Assembly (NCBI GenBank): GCA_009783495.1 | Contig: WRDJ01000072.1 | Span: forward strand, 1 to 5,504 | DNA from: Clostridiales bacterium | GTDB taxonomy: Bacteria; Bacillota; Dehalobacteriia; UBA4068 | Length of the DNA: 5,504 nucleotides | Reading direction: 5' to 3' | Part shown: positions 1-4,214 of the stretch, piece by piece | Layout: every line of letters starts with the position of its first letter | How positions within the stretch are numbered: position 1 is the stretch's first letter | The notes under the pieces: model-generated | Seen by the model: only the letters and a program-made list of their open reading frames with translations | The model's database searches: none | Told to the model about the DNA's origin: nothing | Made by a program: the position numbers and the translations under genes

Positions 1-515
1 AGATCGCCCGCGTTTTGGGCTTAGGTTATCCCGGCGGCCCGGCCCTGGAGCGCGCGGCGCAAAACGGCCTGCCTGTCACCCATCCTTTCCCCCGAGCCTG
101 GCTCACGCCGGATAGCTGCGATTTCAGCTTCAGCGGCTTGAAATCTGCCGTCTTAAACCATCTCAACCGCCTGCGTATGACCGGGCATGTCCTAAGCGAG
201 CAGGAAACCGCTGATCTTGCCGCTTCGGCCCAGGAAGCCATTTGCGACGTCCTCTCCGCCAAAGCCCTGGCCGCCGCCAAAAAGCGCGGGCTTGAAACCG
301 TTGCCGTGGTGGGAGGAGTGGCCGCCAATGTCCGGCTGCGGCAGCTTTTGCGGCAAAGGGCGGGGGATTTGCGTGTCGTCTGGCCCAGCCCGCATTATTG
401 CACGGATAACGCGGCCATGATCGGGGCCGCCGCCTGGACGAAGTGGCAAAAGGGCGAGTTCGCTTCCCTCGGCCTCAATGCCGATCCAAGAGAAAAGCTT
501 TATGCAGAGCTTTGA
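1..515 (+). CDS. tsaD: TsaD, tRNA threonylcarbamoyladenosine synthase subunit, C-terminal half (5' end cut by window edge)
   Basis: TsaD (Kae1/YgjD/Gcp) works in the cytoplasm with TsaB and TsaE to transfer threonylcarbamoyl from threonylcarbamoyl-AMP to A37 of ANN-decoding tRNAs. The reading frame is open from base 3 to the TGA at 513-515, giving about 170 of the family's usual 330-345 residues. Family signatures appear in order: ARVLGLGYPGGP at the very start, FSFSGLKSAV at about residue 45, VVGGVAANVRLRQLL at about 103, and CTDNAAMIGAAA at about 136. The aspartate in the last motif is a known metal ligand of the family. The TTG at 15 is internal, not a start, because conserved sequence continues upstream of it. 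The end is intact. No clear terminator follows before the kinase promoter at 602, so some read-through is possible. The family call is very secure. Confidence 0.97.
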   Translation, partial: IARVLGLGYPGGPALERAAQNGLPVTHPFPRAWLTPDSCDFSFSGLKSAVLNHLNRLRMTGHVLSEQETADLAASAQEAICDVLSAKALAAAKKRGLETVAVVGGVAANVRLRQLLRQRAGDLRVVWPSPHYCTDNAAMIGAAAWTKWQKGEFASLGLNADPREKLYAEL

Positions 516-549
516 AAAACAAAATCCTCCTTCCGCACGAAAAAAATTT

Positions 550-587
550 TACGACATAATGCGACGATTCACCCATAATCCGACAAA
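550..587 (-). promoter_or_regulatory. candidate Spo0A-type boxes upstream of the kinase promoter
   Basis: Three CGAC cores start at 552, 562 and 581, spaced 10 and 19 bases, which is roughly one and two helical turns. On the minus strand the last (579-587) reads TTTGTCGGA, 8 of 9 against the 0A-box consensus TTTGTCGAA. The first (550-558) reads TATGTCGTA, 7 of 9. The middle one (560-568) reads ATCGTCGCA, 6 of 9. Tandem 0A boxes about 10 bases apart are known at Spo0A targets. These lie just upstream of the -35 box at 602, a position suited to activation. The motif is short and the region is A+T rich, so chance matches are possible. Confidence 0.3.
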
Positions 588-591
588 TTAT

Positions 592-607
592 TGCCAAAAT
601 CTTGGCA
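592..607. promoter_or_regulatory. 16-bp palindrome overlapping the -35 box (possible operator)
   Basis: TGCCAA, a four-base spacer AATC, and TTGGCA form a perfect inverted repeat. Its right arm is itself the -35 hexamer of the promoter at 602-630, so a protein bound here would be expected to block RNA polymerase. No family of regulator can be named from the sequence. Confidence 0.4.
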
Positions 608-630
608 TAAAAGCAAAAACTGAATATAAA
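602..630 (+). promoter_or_regulatory. sigma-A-type promoter for the leader frame and kinase
   Basis: The -35 TTGGCA (602-607, 5 of 6 against TTGACA) and the -10 TATAAA (625-630, 5 of 6 against TATAAT) are separated by exactly 17 bases. Transcription would start near 637, leaving about 60 bases of leader before the first ATG at 698 and about 130 before the kinase ATG. It is the best promoter-like pair seen in the 516-768 interval. Confidence 0.6.
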
Positions 631-678
631 CGGCGTCAAATTTAGCGGTATAAGGATTAAAAACCTTAAGTGGGTTTG

Positions 679-696
679 AAGGAGAAACTTCTCTTT
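679..696 (+). promoter_or_regulatory. stem-loop that encloses the GGAG ribosome binding site of the leader frame
   Basis: Bases 679-685 (AAGGAGA) pair with 690-696 (TCTCTTT), giving seven pairs with one G-T, around the loop AACT. The only Shine-Dalgarno-like sequence before the ATG at 698 (GGAG at 681-684) lies inside the left arm. The hairpin could therefore hide it. Spacing from GGAG to ATG is 13 bases, longer than usual when unfolded. Confidence 0.35.
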
Positions 697-697
697 T

Positions 698-772
698 ATG
701 GAAAACTATGGTAAAATTAAATACCGATATAGGCAAATTGCGGTCATACGGAAGGGGTGTGTTTTTCTATGA
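698..772 (+). CDS. 24-codon leader frame overlapping the kinase start (ATGA)
   Basis: The frame runs ATG 698 to TGA 770-772 and encodes a basic, tyrosine-rich peptide beginning MENYGKIKYRYRQ. Its stop shares bases with the kinase ATG at 769-771 in an ATGA arrangement, the classic geometry for translational coupling. It has its own GGAG (681-684) inside a small hairpin. It shows no recognisable domain. It may be a translated leader that helps load ribosomes on the kinase, whose own site (GAAGGGG, 751-757) sits a rather long 11 bases from its ATG. It could also be a chance frame, since 24 codons is too short for coding statistics to help. Confidence 0.35.
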   Translation: MENYGKIKYRYRQIAVIRKGCVFL

Positions 773-1497
773 ACAGCCATAAACCGATTTCTGCATCAAG
801 TTGGCCAGCGCAAGCGGATCCGTTTCCCGAAAGGTGGGATCTTTCCGCGGAAGTGGCCCACGAGATAAGGAATCCGCTGCAAACGGCAAAAGCCATTATG
901 CAGTTGATGAACGGCAAATATTCCCAAGACAAAACCTTCCTGTATTATTCGCAACTGGTGGTTAAGGAACTCGACGACGCCAATGAGATATTGACCGCTT
1001 GTCTGAATCTGGACCGTGACAGGAGCGAGCCCACTCTTTGTTCTTTGGCGGAATTGTGCCACGGTGCGGTGACGCTCATTCAAGGGGTGGCCATTTTGCA
1101 AGAAATTAACATGGTGGAAGATTATGTAGACATCCCTCCCTTGCTTCTGGAGCGCAAAAGCCTGCAACAAATTTTGGTCAATCTCTTGAAAAATTCTCTT
1201 GACGCCTGTTCTCCCGGAGGGACGATTACGGTTTCCGCCGTCATGGAGGCCGATCTCGTTTTGATCCGGGTGGCGGATGACGGGATAGGGATGGATGAGC
1301 AAACGATGGAGAATATCTTCAAGCCGTTTTATACCACCAAAAAGGAGGGCAGCGGCCTGGGTCTCTCCATCTGCCGCCACATGATGGAAAATTTGCGGGG
1401 TTCATTGACCGCGGAATCTGTGCTTGGCCAAGGCGCCGTATTCACGCTGGCTTTTCCTGCAGTCAGGCCGAATGAAAAAGAAAAACAGAGGCGATAG
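769..1497 (+). CDS. soluble histidine kinase of the sporulation-kinase type (HisKA plus HATPase)
   Basis: This 242-residue sensor kinase core autophosphorylates on histidine and passes the phosphate to a response regulator. Visible in order: H box AEVAHEIRNPL with the phospho-acceptor H31; N box LLKNSLDACSPGG with N142; G1 box DDGIG at 170-174; F box F184/F187 (FKPFYTT); G2 box GSGLGLSI at 194-201. All key catalytic positions are present. Only about 25 residues precede the HisKA helix, and there is no membrane segment, PAS or GAF domain, so it must be cytoplasmic and take its signal from a partner or from its short N-terminus. The H-box form and the TTKKEGSGLGLSI stretch resemble Bacillota sporulation kinases (KinA/KinE class), so Spo0A or a phosphorelay protein is a plausible target. 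No response regulator gene is adjacent, making it an orphan here. I chose ATG 769 over GTG 757 because GAAGGGG (751-757) overlaps that GTG. The kinase call is very secure; the sporulation role is inferred. Confidence 0.93.
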   Translation: MNSHKPISASSWPAQADPFPERWDLSAEVAHEIRNPLQTAKAIMQLMNGKYSQDKTFLYYSQLVVKELDDANEILTACLNLDRDRSEPTLCSLAELCHGAVTLIQGVAILQEINMVEDYVDIPPLLLERKSLQQILVNLLKNSLDACSPGGTITVSAVMEADLVLIRVADDGIGMDEQTMENIFKPFYTTKKEGSGLGLSICRHMMENLRGSLTAESVLGQGAVFTLAFPAVRPNEKEKQRR

Positions 1498-1540
1498 GCA
1501 AGAGATAAGAGGATAGAGGGAAGAGGTTACTGAATGCCGA

Positions 1541-1580
1541 AAGCCCTGAAAGGCGGGGATATCCGCTTTTCAGGGCTTTT
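1541..1580. terminator. shared terminator between the converging kinase and cysteine-rich genes
   Basis: AAGCCCTGAAA (1541-1551) pairs with TTTCAGGGCTT (1568-1578), and the stem continues inward through 1552-1557/1562-1567 with two G-T pairs, closing on a loop of about four bases. On the plus strand it is followed by TTTTCTCG. On the minus strand it is followed by TTTCGGC. Both U-tracts are short, but the 17-pair stem lies 43 bases after the kinase stop and about 30 after the stop of the opposing gene, so it probably serves both. Confidence 0.75.
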
Positions 1581-1609
1581 CTCGTCAAACAAAGAATTTT
1601 GCCAAGCGA

Positions 1610-2287
1610 TTATCTGATGCAGGGAGGCCTGCAGGGACGGACGGGGATGGGACGGGCTTCCGCCAGCACCACTTCTCTGGTGATGACCTGCCCGACATAG
1701 GCGGTGCAAACCACATTGACGCTGACGGTGATTTCATCGTCTTCGATTTCCGTGACCACGGCGGTGATGGATTGAATGTCGATATCCAGAAGCTCAAACC
1801 TGGAGCGGTCGGCATGCTGCAGGGCAAAGGTGCGGATATCGGTGACGAAAGCGTTGTGGAACTCTTCCGGGCAGCACTCGCCTTCGCGCATGAACCTGAC
1901 GGGCAATTTGAACAAAACGGTGGTGGCCCGGCACTCGCAGTTTTCCACACAGGAAACCTCTTCGCACTTCACTTTGCCGCATAGCTCGCAGGGGATGACG
2001 GTGCCGACCCTCAGCCCGTGGCGTTCCCGGCAAACGCGTTCGCTTCCTTCGCGGTTTTCCCGGCGTTCTCTGGCGAAGAAGTCTTCTTCCCCGCGGAAAC
2101 CGATGAAATCATTGCCCAGCGTCTGAATCGGAATATAATCTTCGCGGTTAAATATCAACGGGCAGTTGAACTCGATGCATTTTTGGCAGCTGTCTACGAT
2201 GCAGGGCACTAAAGTTCTGATATGTGAACCGACGGGCCCTAAGTTGCGGCCAACCGGCCTGCTGTTGCAGCCACAAGAATTTGTCAT
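1610..2287 (-). CDS. cysteine-rich protein, candidate spore coat or exosporium component
   Basis: The protein has 225 residues with 18 cysteines (8 percent) and no signal peptide or membrane segment. Cysteines cluster in three places: an N-terminal set (C5, C7, then C29-x4-C34-x2-C37-x4-C42), a central set (C100-x2-C103-x4-C108-x4-C113-x3-C117-x-C119), and a CC pair at 138-139. Single cysteines fall at 86, 194, 219 and 223. Between and after them is a regular beta-type region (about 124-210) with alternating hydrophobic residues. The ends are short, proline- and cysteine-containing tails. I do not recognise a named family. Start ATG 2287 is well supported: AGAGGTG at 2296-2302 is 8 bases away. 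A sigma-K-like promoter lies just upstream, and high cysteine content is common in cross-linked coat proteins, so a late mother-cell structural role is my preferred reading. A metal-binding protein with zinc-knuckle-like pairs is the main alternative. That the gene is real is near certain; its function is inferred. Confidence 0.88.
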   Translation of the reverse strand: MTNSCGCNSRPVGRNLGPVGSHIRTLVPCIVDSCQKCIEFNCPLIFNREDYIPIQTLGNDFIGFRGEEDFFARERRENREGSERVCRERHGLRVGTVIPCELCGKVKCEEVSCVENCECRATTVLFKLPVRFMREGECCPEEFHNAFVTDIRTFALQHADRSRFELLDIDIQSITAVVTEIEDDEITVSVNVVCTAYVGQVITREVVLAEARPIPVRPCRPPCIR

Positions 2288-2323
2288 TTTAAAAACACCT
2301 CTTACCGAAATTTGTCTTTGTTA

Positions 2324-2352
2324 TATTATATGAGCGGGCGGGTTTGCTTGTT
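2324..2352 (-). promoter_or_regulatory. sigma-K-type promoter of the cysteine-rich gene
   Basis: On the minus strand AACA (2349-2352), 16 bases, then CATATAATA (2324-2332) fit the mother-cell sigma-K pattern mACm-N16-CATANNNTA at every defined position. Transcription would begin near 2317, leaving about 30 bases of leader that contain the ribosome binding site. The -10 also contains TATAAT, but no acceptable sigma-A -35 hexamer occurs 16-18 bases upstream, where the DNA is C-rich. The pattern has few fixed bases, so a chance match cannot be excluded. Confidence 0.55.
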
Positions 2353-2401
2353 CCGCATTTGCGCGGCCTGTCATTTATTTTAAGCCATATGAACCCGGCA
2401 C

Positions 2402-2444
2402 AAGCCGCCGTGATTTTTAATAATATATATCAGCGGCTTTTTTT
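2402..2444 (+). terminator. intrinsic terminator reading rightward, with no gene assigned to it
   Basis: AAGCCGC (2402-2408) pairs with GCGGCTT (2433-2439), and after a two-base bulge TGAT (2411-2414) pairs with ATCA (2429-2432). The stem is followed by a run of seven T (2438-2444). This is a textbook plus-strand terminator, yet the nearest plus-strand gene ends at 1497 behind its own terminator. It may end an unannotated RNA or stop antisense transcription. Confidence 0.6.
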
Positions 2445-2456
2445 CGCTTTCCCATG

Positions 2457-2487
2457 AAAAGAGCCGGCGGAGAGGCAATCCGCCGGC
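2457..2487 (-). terminator. intrinsic terminator on the minus strand
   Basis: GCCGGCGGA (2463-2471) and TCCGCCGGC (2479-2487) form a perfect nine-pair G+C-rich stem with a seven-base loop. Read on the minus strand it is followed by TCTTTT. It is the most terminator-like hairpin between the 2816-3547 gene and the sigma-K-like promoter at 2324, although it lies about 330 bases beyond that gene's stop. Confidence 0.55.
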
Positions 2488-2500
2488 AGGCCGCCCGCGA

Positions 2501-2532
2501 CCGGCCGCCTGGGCAAAGAAAAACGCGGCCGG
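2501..2532. repeat. perfect 8-bp inverted repeat
   Basis: CCGGCCGC (2501-2508) and GCGGCCGG (2525-2532) flank a 16-base A-rich loop. There is no T tail on either strand. It is part of the hairpin cluster in this gap and its role is unknown. Confidence 0.5.
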
Positions 2533-2540
2533 CGTTAATA

Positions 2541-2589
2541 TAACAGTCAGAGAGAGGGGGCCGTTGCACTTCCCTCTCTCTGATTGTTA
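2541..2589. repeat. long inverted repeat, 18-pair stem
   Basis: Bases 2541-2558 (TAACAGTCAGAGAGAGGG) pair with 2572-2589 through 18 positions, all Watson-Crick but for one G-T, around a 13-base loop. The stem contains a GAGAGAG tract. It lacks a U-tract, so it is not an obvious terminator. It could be a dispersed palindromic unit or a short element with terminal inverted repeats. Confidence 0.7.
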
Positions 2590-2605
2590 AAAGAGGCAAG
2601 AGGCG

Positions 2606-2655
2606 TTAGGCATAGGGGAGCCGAACTCCACACGGTTCGACTCCCCTATGCCTAA
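2606..2655. repeat. 50-bp near-perfect palindrome
   Basis: TTAGGCATAGGGGAG (2606-2620) pairs perfectly with CTCCCCTATGCCTAA (2641-2655). After one C/A mismatch, CGAAC (2622-2626) pairs with GTTCG (2635-2639) around an eight-base loop, so 20 of 21 positions pair. On the plus strand GGTTCGACTCC resembles a tRNA T-arm, but no acceptor, D or anticodon arm surrounds it. This looks like a mobile or dispersed intergenic palindrome rather than a terminator. Confidence 0.75.
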
Positions 2656-2660
2656 GGAGC

Positions 2661-2686
2661 TTTTTCGCTGCGCTCAGAATGAAGGG
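2661..2686. repeat. possible dispersed intergenic repeat motif
   Basis: TTCGCTGCGCTCAGAATGA (2664-2682) matches, from memory, a sequence often seen scattered between genes in bacterial genomes, and it directly follows the 50-bp palindrome. Only one copy is in this window, so repetition cannot be shown here. It contains a minor CTG/CAG dyad. Confidence 0.3.
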
Positions 2687-2712
2687 CGGGATGATCGGCC
2701 TGTTTTTACCCG

Positions 2713-2751
2713 GCTTCAAAGAGTGTGAAGCGAACGGCGAATTGCCGTTTG
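2713..2751. repeat. two adjoining small stem-loops
   Basis: GCTTCA (2713-2718) pairs with TGAAGC (2726-2731) around a seven-base loop. Immediately after, CGAACGGC (2731-2738) pairs with GCCGTTTG (2744-2751), with one G-T, around GAATT. They share base 2731, so only one can close fully at its base. They lie 65-100 bases past the stop of the minus-strand gene ending at 2816 and might cap its transcript, but neither has a U-tract. Confidence 0.4.
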
Positions 2752-2815
2752 CCATGATATAACTATACATGAGCGAAATGGGCGCGAACGACGACACCGC
2801 TATGCGAAGCTGCTT

Positions 2816-3547
2816 TTAGTTCCCTGCGTGCGCCTGCATATTCTTCCCGATCACGGAAAGCAGGCCGTCATATTCCGGCGCTATAACCTGCGCGATCTCT
2901 TCAAGGAGGGCGGCCATAAGCGGCACGGAGGCGTTGCGAACATTGAAGCGGCGCTCGAAGGCCCGTGCCTGGCTTTGCGCCAAAGCCGTCGGGCTCACCT
3001 CTTCTATGGTAAAAATCTCTTTGATACGGCCGAAAGCCCCGCGCGTTTGCGCTTCATCCAAACCGGCATAGAGAGAGAGAAGCCGGGCCGCTTCCGTTTG
3101 CGCCGGCTCATCTTCCACAAGCGCCAGGAGTTCCCGGTTGAGCAGGGGCTGACGTTCGATGGTGATCAGTTCCAGGGCCATCTCCACGAAGTTGTGGCTC
3201 TTCCACCAGATGAAATCTGTCGGCAGGCAAGTGGCCCGCGCCACCTGCGCCATGAAGGGCCGCCCTTTTTGGAAGCACCAGCCTTTTTCCCCGCCCGGCC
3301 AAAATTCGTCTGCGTAATAATCCGCGCCGCCCGGCGTGCTGCCGTGATAGAAAACGCCCCTGGCCAGATCCAGCGCGTGCGGAGCGCGGCTTTCACACCA
3401 CGAGAAAAAATCGCGGCCCATATAATGGCTTCTTTGCCGTTCCAGGCCGCAAATGTTTCCCAGATCGGGGAAGAGCCCGCCCAGCGCCAAAAAGGGCGTG
3501 GGGGGGCGAAGTTGCTTATTCAGATAAAAGTGGATCAAAGGAAACAT
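2816..3547 (-). CDS. conserved-looking hypothetical protein, possible zinc-dependent phospholipase C relative
   Basis: The protein has 243 residues from the ATG at 3547. An in-frame ATG at 3562 would add five residues, but it has no ribosome binding site, whereas a G-run (3554-3558) lies six bases before 3547. No signal peptide or membrane helix is evident. The N-terminal half is rich in candidate metal ligands: H6, D28 in the segment LALGGLFPDLG, H41, H57, H68, D76, D80, and H118-x3-E122 in KSHNFVEMALE. The early histidine, the G-x-x-x-PD-like segment and the late HxxxE resemble the layout of zinc-dependent phospholipase C (S1/P1-nuclease-like) proteins. The C-terminal half (about 135-240) is helical and charged, with no motif I know. 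This is a structural hunch from ligand order, not a homology result. The gene stands alone, with over 500 bases to the next minus-strand gene downstream. The coding call is firm; the function is tentative. Confidence 0.82.
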   Translation of the reverse strand: MFPLIHFYLNKQLRPPTPFLALGGLFPDLGNICGLERQRSHYMGRDFFSWCESRAPHALDLARGVFYHGSTPGGADYYADEFWPGGEKGWCFQKGRPFMAQVARATCLPTDFIWWKSHNFVEMALELITIERQPLLNRELLALVEDEPAQTEAARLLSLYAGLDEAQTRGAFGRIKEIFTIEEVSPTALAQSQARAFERRFNVRNASVPLMAALLEEIAQVIAPEYDGLLSVIGKNMQAHAGN

Positions 3548-3619
3548 CTCATGCCCCCGCATTACAAAAAACTTATTTACAAATGCTGCTTTTCTTTAAT
3601 CCATCAGCGAACGGCTTTA

Positions 3620-3632
3620 CTGCATAATGCAG
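3620..3632. promoter_or_regulatory. 13-bp palindrome upstream of the hypothetical gene
   Basis: CTGCAT-A-ATGCAG is a perfect dyad about 75 bases upstream of the ATG at 3547. It could be an operator. I could not find a convincing -35/-10 pair in 3548-3699, so the promoter of that gene stays undefined. Confidence 0.3.
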
Positions 3633-3699
3633 GCTGCTTTCTGTCGTTTTATGCTTTGCTGTTTTTAAAGGATTTTCCTCTTTCAGAATAACAATAATT

Positions 3700-3882
3700 C
3701 TATCGCACAATTGCGATATCCTTCTTCACATAATCGGGAATGGAATCCAAGCCAACCTCCACGCGATCTGTTCGCACATATTCAATTCCATAGCGCATAA
3801 TGACATCATCCGGTTCTCTGTCGTCAAAACATCCTTTCACTATGTACCCATGCGGGTCTGTCCTGCTCTTGTACTTGTTTTC
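3700..3882 (-). pseudogene. 60-codon tail of an unidentified gene, lacking a start
   Basis: The minus strand is open from just after an in-frame TAA (3883-3885) to a TAG (3700-3702). The encoded segment has the character of a real protein C-terminus: a DPHGYIVKGCFDD stretch, then PDDVIMRYGIEYVRTDRVEV, ending in PDYVKKDIAIVR. It has mixed charged and aliphatic residues and none of the oddities of a shadow frame. The only possible starts are an internal GTG and an internal ATG, neither with a ribosome binding site, so I read it as a remnant of a gene whose 5' part was deleted. No continuation was found in the other minus-strand frames immediately upstream. I do not recognise the family. Confidence 0.45.
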
Positions 3883-3900
3883 TTATGTTATCAAGAGAAA

Positions 3901-3922
3901 TATTGACATTTAAGCGTCAATA
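3901..3922. promoter_or_regulatory. 22-bp interrupted palindrome TATTGAC-N8-GTCAATA
   Basis: Perfect seven-base arms (3901-3907 and 3916-3922) are separated by eight bases, a size typical of a site for a dimeric regulator. It overlaps the end of the small frame at 3917-4048 and lies just upstream of the gene remnant ending at 3700. The left arm includes TTGACA, but no good -10 follows at 16-18 bases. Confidence 0.4.
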
Positions 3923-4048
3923 ATGCATGCTACTCCAATTTGCCGGGTTATTGCAGGTAACGCAACTGGTTTGATGGGTTTTTGCGCAGTCTGATATCAG
4001 AGTGTAGCGGTGGCTTTTTTGCTGTTGCACTTTCTCAGACTCCTTCAT
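3917..4048 (-). CDS. small cysteine-containing frame (43 codons, or 37 from an internal GTG)
   Basis: From ATG 4048 the frame reads MKESEKVQQQKSHRY and so on, with three cysteines, including C29-x2-C32 in SCVTCNNP, and ends MHY before the TGA at 3917-3919. There is no ribosome binding site before the ATG. However, the first codons themselves contain AAGGAG, which stands nine bases before an in-frame GTG (4030). Translation could therefore begin at GTG and give 37 residues. It lies about 165 bases downstream of the LuxR-type gene on the same strand. It has no hydrophobic segment and no known motif. It may be a small regulatory or signalling peptide, a gene fragment, or chance. Confidence 0.25.
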   Translation of the reverse strand: MKESEKVQQQKSHRYTLISDCAKTHQTSCVTCNNPANWSSMHY

Positions 4049-4214
4049 TATTCAGGACGGGTATATGCTTGCGGTGATGCGTCAGAGAAAGGGCTTGGCG
4101 TCTAAGTAGGAGCTTTGCCGGCCAGCTTCATAAAGCGTATCATGCGAGGTTTTTTCAGTCAATGTCCAATCCCACCGACGCAAGTCTCTAACCCTGCCGA
4201 CATATACAATATCT

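Noticed and set aside
602..614. sigma-54 promoter suggested by TTGGCA followed by GC
   Set aside because: The GG and GC elements are about three bases too close together, while a properly spaced sigma-A pair uses the same TTGGCA.
757..768. GTG start for the kinase four codons upstream
   Set aside because: The ribosome binding sequence GAAGGGG ends on this GTG, so it cannot serve it. ATG 769 fits better.
2606..2655. tRNA gene suggested by GGTTCGACTCC
   Set aside because: The sequence is one long palindrome. No D arm, anticodon arm or matching acceptor stem can be drawn around it.
2606..2797. 63-residue minus-strand frame across the repeat region
   Set aside because: It runs through the 50-bp palindrome and other hairpins, has no ribosome binding site, and its residues follow the repeats.
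2769..2819. 16-codon plus-strand frame beginning MSEMGANDD
   Set aside because: It is very short, has no ribosome binding site, and its stop overlaps the end of the opposing gene. Nothing beyond composition supports it.
3620..3660. sigma-G-type promoter for the 2816-3547 gene (GCATA, then CATTATG on the minus strand)
   Set aside because: The spacer is 20 bases where about 18 is expected, and the -10 has a mismatch at its end.
2828..3691. 287-codon plus-strand frame
   Set aside because: It lies antisense to the better supported minus-strand gene at 2816-3547, has no ribosome binding site, and has an arginine/histidine-rich shadow composition.
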